This document shows positions 44,984 to 55,564 of a stretch of DNA of 64,000 nt, piece after piece. The DNA is from Alteromonadaceae bacterium 2753L.S.0a.02. GTDB taxonomy: Bacteria; Pseudomonadota; Gammaproteobacteria; Pseudomonadales; Cellvibrionaceae. Each line of letters starts with the position of its first letter. Position 1 is the first letter of the stretch. The position numbers and the translations under genes are program-made. The stretch covers positions 3,807,001-3,871,000 of the forward strand of contig VISH01000002.1 of assembly GCA_007827375.1 (NCBI GenBank). Reading direction: 5' to 3'. The notes beneath the pieces are model-generated. The model searched no databases. It saw only the letters and a list, made by a program, of their open reading frames with translations, and was not told the origin of the DNA.

Positions 44984-45880
44984 ATGAAATTTGATATTCA
45001 TGCGGCAATGTATAACGGCTTTGCCTATCGCTACGCTACGTTCCGGCGGGACGCGTCTCAAGCCCGACCGTACCTGCTGTTTATTGGGGGCGCCTTTCAA
45101 GATATCCGGGCCTCTTATAAAATTTGCAGAGAGCTGTCGCAATGGTTTAACGTGATTTGTGTGGAAGTTCCCGGCTCTGGTCAATCAGACCTGCTTCCCG
45201 AATACTACGACTTTGGCTACATTGCGGAAATACTTTACGATTTAATTCAAAACCTGAATATTAAAGAAACCCATCTCATCGGGTGTTCGTACGGAAGCCC
45301 TATCGCGTATCGCTTCGCGCAAAAATTTCCAAATGCCGTTTCCCGCATGGTGCTCACCGGTGTCATGAAAGAGATTCCCGCCTGTGTGCGTCGCGAGGTT
45401 GAAGAGAGCGTATTTCTTATCGAAAACGGCAGCCTGGAGGATTTTGATGCGTTGATCAGTCATTTATTTTTTAATCTGGAAAAAACCGATGACATCGAGG
45501 GTCAAACTTATATCAAGAATAAGTTTTCGTTGGCTTTGTCTCAAATGTCCATCGAATCCAAAATGAAGTACAGCCAAAACACAAGGCGATTACTGGCTTC
45601 GACGCTCAGCCCCTTTCCTCAAGTGAATACACCCGTTTTAGTCGTCACCGGTGAGTACGACAATTTTACCAGCCCGGAATATTGCGGCCAGTTTGCGGCC
45701 ATGTGTAAAAACGTGGAGTTTACTCTTGTTAATAAGTCGGATCATTTTTTTCACGTAGAACAAGCTCGCACCACCATTAATTTGGTAAGCGGCTTTCTTT
45801 TGGGTGAAGATATTAGCGCGATTGAAGGGCACAGCCGATCTCACGTAGGGCAGCCGGAAATGGACGCGGCAGCCAGCTAG
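44984..45880 (+). CDS. RhlA/PhaG-like alpha/beta hydrolase
   Basis: 298 residues starting at an ATG behind a strong GGGAGGGGG site. The fold order is LLFIGGAFQDIRASYKICRE (oxyanion region), FNVICVEVPGSGQSD, the nucleophile elbow GCSYGSP, the acid in VTGEYDNFTSPEYCGQF and the catalytic His in SDHFFHVE. The GAFQ start, the GQSD turn and the Gln-Phe region after the acid resemble RhlA and PhaG, which transfer hydroxyacyl chains from acyl carrier protein to make rhamnolipid or PHA precursors. An ordinary esterase is also possible. It has no signal peptide and no evident operon partner. Confidence 0.7.
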   Translation: MKFDIHAAMYNGFAYRYATFRRDASQARPYLLFIGGAFQDIRASYKICRELSQWFNVICVEVPGSGQSDLLPEYYDFGYIAEILYDLIQNLNIKETHLIGCSYGSPIAYRFAQKFPNAVSRMVLTGVMKEIPACVRREVEESVFLIENGSLEDFDALISHLFFNLEKTDDIEGQTYIKNKFSLALSQMSIESKMKYSQNTRRLLASTLSPFPQVNTPVLVVTGEYDNFTSPEYCGQFAAMCKNVEFTLVNKSDHFFHVEQARTTINLVSGFLLGEDISAIEGHSRSHVGQPEMDAAAS

Positions 45881-46080
45881 TTCCTATCATTAATTCGGAG
45901 TTATTGGGTCAGCCGATATGTCGTGCTCCGTCGACGATAAACTCCTTACCGGTAACTTTAATTTAAGAATTCAAGATAATAAATGCCATTAAGACTTTAC
46001 AAGTAAGTGTTGATCTATATGATCGTTCTTGAGAATCCCCATGGATGGGGCTAACCCCCCAGCCAAAAAAAGGACTATTT

Positions 46081-47151
46081 ATGGCCATTCCCTTTAAAGA
46101 ACCCACCCCACCCTTAAGAATACGAAGCGCGGACGAGATATCCGCGCTCGATGCGCATTTTGACAAGCGCGACGTGCCAAGATCTTCTGCAAACCGCCTA
46201 CTTCTTGCCAGTTGGAATATCGCCAATCTCGGCGTTCAAGAACGAAGTGACAGCGCGTGCAAAGTTATCGCGCATATCCTGAAGCGTTTCGATCTGATTG
46301 CCGTACAAGAGATTAACGACGACTATCGCAGCTTCACCACTATCGTAAAAATGATGGGCGAGCCATTTAACTTCATCATGTCCGACACCGCGGGAAACGA
46401 TGAGCGACTCGCTTATGTGTACAACGCACACAAGGTTCAGCCCGGCAATCTCTTTGGTGAAGTGGCGCTGCGTCCGCGAGAATATCCCAAGCGCGATGTG
46501 CGGGTGCACTACCGTAAAAACCGAAAGAACCAGGTGCAAATTTTTAAAAACTTACGCTACACCCCCTTTGACAGAAATCCATTTATCGGCAGCTTTAAAA
46601 GTGGCGAAATAGACTTTGTGTTAGCCAATGTGCATCTTTATTTTGGCAAGTTCCAACAATCCAGCAAAGAGGAAGACCGGCTCAAATACGCGCGACGCGT
46701 GCTCGAAATTTACGCATTGGCAAAATGGGCGAATGATCGCAGCTCTGGCGGAAACGCCTGGGACAAGGACATCGTATTACTCGGTGATATGAATGTACCC
46801 AACATGGAAAACAATGAAGCGACCATCAGCGCACTGCAGCAATTCGCCTGGACTGCTGTCGGTTTATACCAGGATTCCGGATTAGCGCGTACCGAAAACT
46901 TAACCCGCATCGGCGGTTCCAATTTAGGGAACGACAAAACCTACGATCAAATTGCCTTTGCGCCAACCAGCCTGAAAAACCGTATCGTAAAACACGGCGT
47001 ATTCGACTTCGATTCGGCGGTATTTTCAAACAAATGGCGGGAATTAATAAGCACGCAAACCCATGCCTCCGCCGTAAAAGCCTTTAACCCCTATTTAAAA
47101 AGATACCTGTCCGATCACCGGCCAATTTGGGTTGAACTCAGAAGCGATTAG
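46081..47151 (+). CDS. Endonuclease/exonuclease/phosphatase (EEP) family protein
   Basis: 356 residues from the ATG with AAGGAC upstream; the frame extends 12 codons further without a ribosome site. All family motifs are present in order: LASWNIANLG, FDLIAVQEINDD, FVLANVHLYFG, VLLGDMNVPN, TYDQIAFA and LSDHRPIWVEL. This is the DNase I-like metal-dependent phosphodiesterase fold. There is no signal peptide, so it acts inside the cell unless exported another way. Substrate not predictable (DNA, RNA or phospholipid headgroup). It stands alone, about 200 bases from its neighbours. Confidence 0.85.
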   Translation: MAIPFKEPTPPLRIRSADEISALDAHFDKRDVPRSSANRLLLASWNIANLGVQERSDSACKVIAHILKRFDLIAVQEINDDYRSFTTIVKMMGEPFNFIMSDTAGNDERLAYVYNAHKVQPGNLFGEVALRPREYPKRDVRVHYRKNRKNQVQIFKNLRYTPFDRNPFIGSFKSGEIDFVLANVHLYFGKFQQSSKEEDRLKYARRVLEIYALAKWANDRSSGGNAWDKDIVLLGDMNVPNMENNEATISALQQFAWTAVGLYQDSGLARTENLTRIGGSNLGNDKTYDQIAFAPTSLKNRIVKHGVFDFDSAVFSNKWRELISTQTHASAVKAFNPYLKRYLSDHRPIWVELRSD

Positions 47152-47250
47152 TTTTGTGGAACGACAGGCCTACTGAGCAGCGCCTAAAGGAAAAAAAAAA
47201 TATCTCGGGAACGCTTTTCGCGAACACACGCTGCCATAAGCTCGGCAGAG

Positions 47251-47275
47251 GCCCGCCACACGGTGGGCTTCTTTG
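47251..47275 (+). terminator. Terminator-like hairpin after the EEP gene
   Basis: GCCCGCC pairs with GGTGGGC (one G-U) across a short loop, followed by TTCTTT. The sequence and its downstream flank closely resemble the terminator at 34607-34632, so the two may be copies of one dispersed element. Confidence 0.6.
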
Positions 47276-47348
47276 TGCCTCGCGATTGGCAATTGCAACG
47301 ACTACACTCAATAGGACTATTTAAACGACAGACTTATTTGGAGTGGAA

Positions 47349-50066
47349 GTGAAGCTTAGATTTCTTTGCGTATTGTTCTTTTTGCAGATTCATTTAGTGG
47401 CGTGTGGAGGAAGTTCCTCCAGTTCTGAAGACGATTCCAGTATCACGCCCAGCCCGACGCTTACACCCACTCCTACGGTAACGCCTACGCCAGAACCAAC
47501 GTCGGCACCAACCGCGACGCCTACGCCAACCAGTACGCCGACGGCCACGCCAGAACCGACCGCGACGCCCACGCCAGATACCGCGCCCTATGAGCTGGAA
47601 GTTTCTGATCGGGTTGTGGATGAACGTTTCAGTATGGCGGCCTTACTGGATTTTAGCGCGCTAAGCTATGAGTCCAGCAACCCCGAGGTGGCGAGCGTCG
47701 CAGCAGACGGTACAGTGACGGTCTTGAGTGAGGGCACTGCCGTAATCAGCGCCTTTGCGGAAAACGCAGGCTCGCAAAAAGTGGGCTCGCAAAAAGTGAG
47801 CTTGCAAAATGTCCACAACGAGGCAACGTCAACCGTGGAGCCAACCGCCGATGGCGCACAGCTCGAAATTGTCAGTATTCCCAATAGCTTCGAAGTGACC
47901 GCCTGGGTGGGCGCCAACGATACCGAATTCAGCTTTAGCGAGTCGGTCGCCGGATTGGATTTTTTCTCCAGCCGGGATGACGACTGCGATTTCATTTATT
48001 TCTCGGAATGTTCTTTTGGCCAGCATCATGAAGTATTGCATCATGAAGTAGGAAGCAACACGATAATCGATACCGCAACCACCATCGAAAATGCGGGTTA
48101 CTACGTTTACAACTACGGCCGAAATCGCACCGGCAATTCCTATTTAAGCGCGGCCAAGTTCGAAGAACGTCAAGGCCCCGCCGTTGCCGTCTACGATGAA
48201 AAAATGTGGCTGATTGGTGGTGCGCCAAACAACAGCACGGTTAATTTGGGCGATGTTTGGAGCAGTGTTGACGGCGACGTTTGGGTTCGCGAAACCGAAC
48301 TGGCTCCCTTTGGGGTACGCTACGAAGCCAACGCCCTTGCGCTCGATGGCAAGCTTTGGGTATTGAATGGCCTGGGTGATTCGTTTGATTCCGAAGCTGC
48401 CGATGTGTGGTCTACCAGCAATGGTCGCGATTGGACTCAGGAAGCAAGCAACACCGGCATGACACGTCGCTATGGAGCCCACGGTGTTGTTTTCAATAAC
48501 AAGCTGTTTATAGCTGGAGGTTTCAGTTCCATTCAAGATGGCTGGCTGAATGATATGTGGTATTCCAGCGACGGTATCCATTGGTCGCAGGTGCCGCAAA
48601 CCCATGTTCCCAATTTCCATTCGCCCGACGCGAGTCTGGTCGCGCACAATAATAAGTTGTGGCTTTTGGCCGATAGCGTTTGGTCATCCACAAACGGTAT
48701 TGACTGGGTGGAAGAAGTGGCCACAGCGCCCTTCGCGGACTACGAAAATTTCCACAGCACCACTTACAACGGCGAAATCTGGTTATTCACTTACACCAAC
48801 AATATTAACTACGGCAACTTGTCGCGCGTGTATACCAGTAGCGATGGCGTAAATTGGAATGCGGCTTACGGCGGCGTGATCATCGGCAATATTCGTGCTC
48901 GGGAATCCAAAGTTCTGCCCTTTAAACAGCGCTTGTTTTTAGTGGGCGGTCGCAACGAAACCCTCGCCTACAGCAACGAAGTGCTGTCGTCGACAGATGG
49001 CCACAATTGGATTAATCACGGCATTGGCGGTTTGTTCGGCCCGAGATCCGGCCACTCACTCACCGTACACAAGGGGCGTTTGTGGGCCATAGGTGGCATG
49101 GATGACGATACGCTTTATTCGGATGTTTGGGTGTCGGACGACGCCGTAAAATGGGAACTGGTCACCGCCGACGGTGGCTTCCCACCGCGCCATGGCCACG
49201 CCGCTTTAAGTTTTAATGATCAACTGTGCATCATTGGCGGTGCCGTTTTACTGGGTAATATTGGCATTTCAACCGGCGATATTTATTTACAATCCACGGA
49301 TGTGCACAGCATTGCTGAAGATGTGTGGTGCTCGGATGATGGCATCACCTGGACGGAAAGACCACCGCAGGGTTTGGCGAGCGCGAGCTTTGTTTTTCAA
49401 AATATAAAAAATACCTCGGCCGTGGTTTACGACAATCGCATGTGGGTGATTGGTGCAGCCTATCCCAACGCGACCTCAACATTATCCAACGATCAATGGT
49501 CATCGACGGATGGCGTAAATTGGGACAATCATCTCTCCATTGGTGGCACCTATTCCGAACGAGAAGGCCATGCCGTAACGGTTCACAACGGTTATATTTA
49601 TCTCAGCGGCGGGCGCGATGCCAATGGCGAATACCAAAGCGATGTTTGGCGAACCACCGGCGGATCACTTTGGGAGCTGGTTACTGATGACTTTATTGCC
49701 GATAACCGCGCCTTCCATCAAATGATTTCATTTAACGGAAATCTTTATATTATTGCGGGCCGTGCCAATTATCATGAAACACTGACCTACGAAGATACCA
49801 CGGTGAGTGAATACAATGATATTTGGGTATCTGAAGATGACGGCTTCACCTGGACTGAAGTCACCAGCGCTGCCCCCTTCGAACAACGCCGCGACCACCG
49901 CGCCGTGGTATTTAATAACAAAATAATTATGACCGGCGGACAAGGCAGCGCAGGCTTTGTGTATCTGCTGGGTAAAAATAGCTATTTACAAGATGTTTGG
50001 GCCACAGATGACGGCATAAACTGGCGTACCGGATTCCATTCGAATCTGACATTATTTGCTAAGTGA
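47349..50066 (+). CDS. Kelch/propeller lipoprotein with a Thr-Pro linker
   Basis: About 905 residues with no ATG start; GTG at 47349, five bases after GGAG, is chosen (GTG at 47343 is the alternative). The lipoprotein signal is FLQIHLVACGGSSSSS, with C at the lipobox. A Thr-Pro-rich linker (about 35-80) follows, then a small BIG2-like domain (YESSNPEVASVAADGTVTVL). Its end has a local triplication: GSQKV, GSQKV, SLQNV. The rest is a chain of Kelch-like blades, each with a phrase such as MWLIGG, DVWSSVDG or DVWWSDD (about 290-900). An outer-membrane-anchored beta-propeller that binds carbohydrate or protein is likely. A signal-driven role in surface attachment is inferred. Confidence 0.8.
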   Translation: MKLRFLCVLFFLQIHLVACGGSSSSSEDDSSITPSPTLTPTPTVTPTPEPTSAPTATPTPTSTPTATPEPTATPTPDTAPYELEVSDRVVDERFSMAALLDFSALSYESSNPEVASVAADGTVTVLSEGTAVISAFAENAGSQKVGSQKVSLQNVHNEATSTVEPTADGAQLEIVSIPNSFEVTAWVGANDTEFSFSESVAGLDFFSSRDDDCDFIYFSECSFGQHHEVLHHEVGSNTIIDTATTIENAGYYVYNYGRNRTGNSYLSAAKFEERQGPAVAVYDEKMWLIGGAPNNSTVNLGDVWSSVDGDVWVRETELAPFGVRYEANALALDGKLWVLNGLGDSFDSEAADVWSTSNGRDWTQEASNTGMTRRYGAHGVVFNNKLFIAGGFSSIQDGWLNDMWYSSDGIHWSQVPQTHVPNFHSPDASLVAHNNKLWLLADSVWSSTNGIDWVEEVATAPFADYENFHSTTYNGEIWLFTYTNNINYGNLSRVYTSSDGVNWNAAYGGVIIGNIRARESKVLPFKQRLFLVGGRNETLAYSNEVLSSTDGHNWINHGIGGLFGPRSGHSLTVHKGRLWAIGGMDDDTLYSDVWVSDDAVKWELVTADGGFPPRHGHAALSFNDQLCIIGGAVLLGNIGISTGDIYLQSTDVHSIAEDVWCSDDGITWTERPPQGLASASFVFQNIKNTSAVVYDNRMWVIGAAYPNATSTLSNDQWSSTDGVNWDNHLSIGGTYSEREGHAVTVHNGYIYLSGGRDANGEYQSDVWRTTGGSLWELVTDDFIADNRAFHQMISFNGNLYIIAGRANYHETLTYEDTTVSEYNDIWVSEDDGFTWTEVTSAAPFEQRRDHRAVVFNNKIIMTGGQGSAGFVYLLGKNSYLQDVWATDDGINWRTGFHSNLTLFAK

Positions 50067-50383
50067 TTTTTTGAATTATTTGCAGCGAGGTTTTGTGAGT
50101 GGGAAAACTCAGTTTTCCCGCTTGTAGTTTAGCATTGTGAAATGCTGCGCGTAGGAATGAGGCATCGATGAGCTTAAAAGTAATCCGCAGATTTTAAATG
50201 GCTGTGCAATAGCCCAACAAAAGCAGTTATTACACCTTCCGACAATCGGGACTCCCCCTTGACAAACTCTTCACTGCGGGCGCTTGGGTTGGCTATGGAT
50301 CGATGGCCAATTAGTGGCAATAAACCGAGTGAAGAGACACAAAATCTTTTCAGAACCGATTTCCTGCCCTTACTCGATAACCA
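50067..50383. other. Intergenic region between convergent genes
   Basis: The Kelch lipoprotein ends from one side and the propeller kinase from the other. GGGAAAAC/GTTTTCCC at 50101-50119 forms a strong hairpin that could terminate transcription, although no T run follows. No gene was seen; the frame starting at 50259 overlaps the kinase and was rejected. Confidence 0.45.
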
Positions 50384-53300
50384 TCACTCTCGGGGAGCTT
50401 TGCTCGCTGTCTCCATCAAAAATAGTTTTTTAGGCAATAGAATGCACGTCTTAAAGCTCACAACACAATTATCTATCTCGCCATTATAGGTATCTTCGCC
50501 ATTCTCTACTTGCAGTTGAATCGTGCCACCCGAATTTTCTAAGAATTGTTTCACAGCATCCATGCCAACTCCCCGTCCGGAGATTTCACTTACTGTTTCT
50601 TTGGTACTGACACCTGAGTGGAAAATCATATTTGCAATATCAACAATGGGTACGGGCTCGCCACGTTGCCACAATCCCTGATCGCATCCTTTTGTGTACA
50701 GTCTTTGTATATCGAGACCTCGACCATCATCACTCATTAAAACCTGGACCCTATCCGTCAATCCCTCAATGTCTATTGAGATCTTACCTTTCTCCGTTTT
50801 GGACTTGGATTTACGCTCTTCTGGGGATTCAATACCGTGATCCAGGGAATTTCTCAATAAATGTGAAAACACATCGGTAAACAAATTATGTGCAGCTTCT
50901 TTAATGAGTACGTTTCCATCATTGATATCAATTGCTGGGGCGTCTTTGCCCAATTCTTCGGCGATGGAGGAAAGTGCTTTTACATTATTCGATAACACCT
51001 CGTGCAATGGTGCGGCCATACAGCGGTACAACAGCTTACTCGTGGTGTCCGCCGATGTTTTGTCAAATTTGCTTAATATATCCATACTCGTTTGGATCGA
51101 TTCTAGAGTTTCATGATTGATCCAAACACCACTATCTTCTCTGGATTTCCCCTCTTCGCGGCCTAATACGTCCCGATAAACCGTGTTGTATTCTTCAACC
51201 ACTTGAAATACCTTCTCCAGGTCAGATACTAATTTATCTTGATCCCAAGAAGCGTGCTGAGCTTTAATCTCGGAATAGGTCGATTCTGCGCAGTGCGCAG
51301 CGTTGGAGATGTGAGTAAAACCGTGTGTGCGACTATTGCCTTTGACGGTATGCATATTTCTAAATAACGTAGCAATAACATCGTTGCTTGTTTCGCGGCT
51401 TTCTTGGATTAAGCCTTTACACTCCGTTAAATACTTCAAGCTTGTATTAATAAAGTTTTTATATTTCTTATTACTAACATTCAACAGTTGGCTGATTATA
51501 TCCAGCTCTCTTTTCTTACCTTCGGCCTCATGCTCCAGCTCTTTGAGTTCAGTGACATCCCTTACGGAAACCATCAACTTACTAACATTACCATCGTCCA
51601 GAATTGCGCTCCAATCCAATGATAATATTTTGACATTGTCATTAATTTTAACGGTATATTCTTGTACCAGCAGATGAGAGTTGAAATCGTAGTTCATCTG
51701 GTCCAGGCCAATGATTGAAGAAATACTCGCGTCGATTTGATTGACGGTATCTTCGTTCAACGTTGAACGGCCAAACATAAATTCAATTACGTTCGAATTG
51801 GCAATCTTATCCGTTTCATAAATAGTTTCTAAGTATGCAGAATATTCATGGTGAATATTTCCGCTAGTTTCAATTGTGAGCAAGCCCTGCTTCATGTTGC
51901 TCAACATAGCTTGTATATCTTTATTTTTTTCGGCTAAGTCTTTGGTTCGTTCAGCAACTTTAATTTCGAGCAACCTATTCTGCTCTTCGATTTTCTGTCT
52001 TTTCCTTTTTTGCAATTGAACAAAATAACCCAACGCAAAAATAACAAGAAAACAATAAATCAGATAGGCCCACCAGGTTTTCCATGGTGGCGGCAGCTGA
52101 GTAATACGAATTGACGCACCCTCATCATTCCACACGCCGTCATTGTTACTCGCGCGGACGCGAAAAACATAATTTCCCGCGCTCAAGTTGGTGTATTGCG
52201 CTTTTCTCTGTGTGCCGATTTCCCTCCACTGGTCATCAAATCCTTCCAATTTATAGGCGTATTGATTTTTACTGGAAGTGCGGTAGTTCAGCGCCGTAAA
52301 CTCGAAGGAAAACATCTGCTTTGTATAATCTAAAGTAATGTTGTCAGTCATACTTACGACCGACTGCAAAATGTTGTCCGGCCCATTTACTGGCACAGAC
52401 TTGGTGTATATTCTGAAGTCGGTGAGCACTACTGGTGGTGGATTCTTATTGAATGATAGCTTCTCTACATTAATTACAATCAAACCCTCTATACTGCCAA
52501 AAATAACCTCACCACTTTTACTCGTTAGTGCTGCACCTGTATTGATACCGGAAATCTTTCTGCCACCATGTTCCAGATAGTTCTTAACTTTGTAGGTTTC
52601 AGGGTTAAATTGGGAGATGCCTTTATTTGTACCTAACCACAAATTGCCATTAAGGTCCACCGTAATCGCCCTGATACCTTGATTGCTAATTCCATCCTTT
52701 GTTGTAAATATTTTAAAATCATCAGATTCCTCACGGTAGAGGTACAGCCCCTCTTCGGTTCCAAACCACATTCGCCCAAGATCGTCTTCACATATCGACA
52801 TAATTGATCCCGATAAAAATTGACCGGGAGTATCTTTTTGAGGTCGATAGCTCTTGAACGTTTCATTTTCGCGATCCATTAAACTAAGACCCCAGGCTGT
52901 CCCTATCCAAAGACGCCCTTTACTGTCTTCATAACACGACCACGCAATATTATTACTTAACGACACATCTGTATTTTCATTGATATATTTAGTGAAGGTT
53001 TTTGCTTCTCGGTCGTATCGACTTATACCGGCATTGTGAGTACCTATCCACAGCGACCCATCTCGCGTGTCACAAAATGTCCAGATGGTCGCATCATTCA
53101 AAATATCATCAACTTTTTGTGCCGAATTGGCTAGGCTCGGCTCCACAGGCATTGCTTCAAATTGATCGCTTAATGGATTGTACTTGTGATAACCCTCGGT
53201 CCAGGTTCCAATCCAGACTTGACCATTTTTATCAAGATAACCCGATAGGGTTCCATTGGCTGGATAATTGCCTAAATTTTTTCGATAATGAGTAAATGAA

Positions 53301-54550
53301 CCCTTGTTGCGATCGAAATAGTCAACGCCATCTCCAACCCCAATCCACAAGTTACCCTTAGCATCTTCATTAATTGACGATATGTTTTCGTTGCCGATTG
53401 AATCGGGCTTTTCAGTATTGGGGTAGTATATTTTAATAGCCGCGCTGCTCTTATCGTGAAAACTTATACCTCCAGGATAATGTCCTATCCATATATCTCC
53501 ATTGGTATCTTCATAAAAAGCTCGCACTGCATTGTAAAGTAGGCTTCCGGGCTGACCTAACAAATAGAAATAATTTTCGAAGTATTGTTTTTCTAAGTTA
53601 AACTTACTGAAGCCACTTCTATCATGTGCGATCCACATATCATCATTGGAATCACGCATAATGTCTAACACGGCATCCTCAGGAAATCCCAGATTGCCAT
53701 CTTGTCCTGCACGAAAACGCCTAAAAGTCTCGGATTCGGGGTTAAAGATATACAAGCCTGCGCTTAAGGTTCCCCCCCATATATCACCATTTTTGTCGAT
53801 TTCTAACGACCATAAGGAATTGTCAACCGGTGAATCAGGATTGTTGGGATCTGGGATATAGTGCTTAAGTACATTGCTTTTATGATCGTAGTTATAAAGC
53901 CCTTTTCGTGTGCCAAGCCAAATTCGCTGCTGGCTATCAATTTTGATATTGTAAACGGTTACTGCATCAGCCTCCTTCCCCATCTCTCCAATACCATGAT
54001 ATTCGGCTATTAAAGAATTAGGATCTATGATGGCGAATCCATAGTTAAGGCCAACAATCAGCTCGCCAGAGGGAAGTTCATTTATTGAATGAATGTTTTC
54101 TGAATATAGAGGCTCAACACCTTTATTGGCTGGTTCCGCTTGAACAAGAAACCCCGTTGCCTGATTAAACCAGAATAATCCACTGTGGGAAGTAATCCAT
54201 AGCTTGCCTTTGCTATCCTGGAATATATCTGTCGTAAATTGTGGGCTCTTATCATTCTCTTTATTTGCATCACCTTCATCGATGTATATTTTTTCGAATT
54301 CATAGGCATTGTACCGAAGCAGATAATTTCTTCCCCCCAACCACATAAAACCTTTATCATCTTGAAATAACTCTTGAATTTCTCCCGGGGCGACATCCTT
54401 CAATAGGGTTTCAAAGGTTATTTTACTACTATCGGCCCATGTTAAACCTGAAAGCAAACAGCCAACGAACACAGTCAGTAACAGGTAAATGAGCTTTTGG
54501 ATTCCGCCCAGATTGATAAAAAAAACATTTCTTATCGAGTTATACAACAC
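50384..54550 (-). CDS. Propeller sensor / Hpt / CheA-like kinase 1
   Basis: 1388 residues. An N-terminal signal/anchor helix (about 18-40) is followed by a large extracytoplasmic Reg_prop beta-propeller (repeats such as MWLGGRNYLLRYN, LWIGTHNAGISRYD), a Y_Y_Y domain near 740-815 (YKLEGFDDQWREIG) and one membrane helix about 825-845. A PAS-like segment and coiled coil come next. The kinase part is CheA-style: an Hpt domain with RNMHTVKGNSRTHGF (His about 1067), then a HATPase with HLLRNSLDHGIES, DDGRGLD and SGRGVGMDAV. No HisKA dimerization domain and no CheW-like P5 domain is present. It probably phosphorylates the CheY-like receivers nearby. It is the last gene of the minus-strand chemosensory set. 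Confidence 0.88.
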   Translation of the reverse strand: MLYNSIRNVFFINLGGIQKLIYLLLTVFVGCLLSGLTWADSSKITFETLLKDVAPGEIQELFQDDKGFMWLGGRNYLLRYNAYEFEKIYIDEGDANKENDKSPQFTTDIFQDSKGKLWITSHSGLFWFNQATGFLVQAEPANKGVEPLYSENIHSINELPSGELIVGLNYGFAIIDPNSLIAEYHGIGEMGKEADAVTVYNIKIDSQQRIWLGTRKGLYNYDHKSNVLKHYIPDPNNPDSPVDNSLWSLEIDKNGDIWGGTLSAGLYIFNPESETFRRFRAGQDGNLGFPEDAVLDIMRDSNDDMWIAHDRSGFSKFNLEKQYFENYFYLLGQPGSLLYNAVRAFYEDTNGDIWIGHYPGGISFHDKSSAAIKIYYPNTEKPDSIGNENISSINEDAKGNLWIGVGDGVDYFDRNKGSFTHYRKNLGNYPANGTLSGYLDKNGQVWIGTWTEGYHKYNPLSDQFEAMPVEPSLANSAQKVDDILNDATIWTFCDTRDGSLWIGTHNAGISRYDREAKTFTKYINENTDVSLSNNIAWSCYEDSKGRLWIGTAWGLSLMDRENETFKSYRPQKDTPGQFLSGSIMSICEDDLGRMWFGTEEGLYLYREESDDFKIFTTKDGISNQGIRAITVDLNGNLWLGTNKGISQFNPETYKVKNYLEHGGRKISGINTGAALTSKSGEVIFGSIEGLIVINVEKLSFNKNPPPVVLTDFRIYTKSVPVNGPDNILQSVVSMTDNITLDYTKQMFSFEFTALNYRTSSKNQYAYKLEGFDDQWREIGTQRKAQYTNLSAGNYVFRVRASNNDGVWNDEGASIRITQLPPPWKTWWAYLIYCFLVIFALGYFVQLQKRKRQKIEEQNRLLEIKVAERTKDLAEKNKDIQAMLSNMKQGLLTIETSGNIHHEYSAYLETIYETDKIANSNVIEFMFGRSTLNEDTVNQIDASISSIIGLDQMNYDFNSHLLVQEYTVKINDNVKILSLDWSAILDDGNVSKLMVSVRDVTELKELEHEAEGKKRELDIISQLLNVSNKKYKNFINTSLKYLTECKGLIQESRETSNDVIATLFRNMHTVKGNSRTHGFTHISNAAHCAESTYSEIKAQHASWDQDKLVSDLEKVFQVVEEYNTVYRDVLGREEGKSREDSGVWINHETLESIQTSMDILSKFDKTSADTTSKLLYRCMAAPLHEVLSNNVKALSSIAEELGKDAPAIDINDGNVLIKEAAHNLFTDVFSHLLRNSLDHGIESPEERKSKSKTEKGKISIDIEGLTDRVQVLMSDDGRGLDIQRLYTKGCDQGLWQRGEPVPIVDIANMIFHSGVSTKETVSEISGRGVGMDAVKQFLENSGGTIQLQVENGEDTYNGEIDNCVVSFKTCILLPKKLFLMETASKAPRE

Positions 54551-55020
54551 TAGCGCACCCTAAACGTAATTAAGATTGCAAATCGCTATAAGCGCGATCT
54601 TTGGCTAAAACGACTATTTAGACTTTAGCCCTTGGCTAAAAAGATTTCCACGTTATCTAACTATTCACAATTTATAGTCAACAATAACAGGTCCTAATGG
54701 TAAACCCGGCAATAAAGCCTGCTGTTAGGCCATAAGTGTGTTGGGGGAGCTACGGAGCTTTTAGCAATTGGCGTACTGGAGAACGGTATAAATGGAAGTA
54801 CCGCGAGCACAGCTTTCATCAAAACAGCAACGAACGCTTGTATGCACGTTTCAGGTATGCAAAGGAAATATTTCGGTGTGCAGTAAATTCAGAGCAACAG
54901 CACAGAGCCTGCCTGTGCTTAAGTTGCTTGTTCCTAAGAAGCTGGTTCGTAAGTGGCTGTGAGTATAAATGCCCCTAAGTGTGGTTACTCTTAAGGGTCT
55001 GCTGCAAGCCTATGCCAAAA
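54551..55020. other. Non-coding gap inside the chemosensory locus
   Basis: About 470 bases between the kinase and the receiver, both on the minus strand. A near-direct repeat TTGGCTAAAA occurs twice near 54601-54645. Short plus-strand frames here look random. The kinase promoter is probably in the part next to 54550. Confidence 0.4.
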
Positions 55021-55380
55021 TTAGGACGCCAAATTTTTTATTCCCGCGATAGCGGCGGCACCGTTAAATGGTTTTACAATCCAGCCTTTTACCCCAGCGT
55101 TGCGGCCACGATTTTTCATTTCTGCGTTGCTTTCAGTAGTCAACATAATTATATGGATGTTGCGACCACTTTGTTTTACCTTTTCGACCATGGTTAATCC
55201 GTCCATATTCGGCATGTTGATGTCGCAAATAACCAGTTTAAGGTCTCGATCAGCTTGAATCTTGGCCAATCCATCACAGCCGTCGACGGCAGTTGCAACA
55301 TTGAGCCCATGCTGCGATAAAAATCCACTCACTTCGCTGCGAACAGTACCAGAATCATCAACGACTAACACGTTGGCCAT
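55021..55380 (-). CDS. CheY-like receiver protein 1
   Basis: 119 residues, start at the ATG with GGAG 7 bases upstream. It is a receiver domain only: acidic pair D8-D9 (VLVVDDSG), phospho-acceptor D53 (VICDINMPNMDG), Thr in MLTTES and Lys in GWIVKPF (K103). All catalytic residues are intact. No output domain is attached, as in CheY. It lies downstream of the mini-MCP and CheX-like genes and upstream of the CheA-like kinase, so it is the likely phosphate acceptor of that kinase. Its C-terminal GWIVKP phrase is shared with the second receiver. Confidence 0.9.
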   Translation of the reverse strand: MANVLVVDDSGTVRSEVSGFLSQHGLNVATAVDGCDGLAKIQADRDLKLVICDINMPNMDGLTMVEKVKQSGRNIHIIMLTTESNAEMKNRGRNAGVKGWIVKPFNGAAAIAGIKNLAS

Positions 55381-55564
55381 ATGTATCTCCAAATACAACA
55401 CTAGGGTATAGAAAAGAAATTATAAAAGAATCTGCGGCCGCCATTATGGCATCTAATTCCTCCATCATAGAAATTATTTTTAGTTTTGAATGATTGTAGA
55501 AAAGCGGAATATAGGAATATGCAGAACCTTAAAAGTAAATAGTATGTGGGTATATGCCTAAAAA

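Noticed and set aside
54736..54978. 80-codon plus-strand frame between kinase 1 and receiver 1
   Set aside because: No ribosome site, no recognisable pattern, and it lies opposite the direction of the operon.
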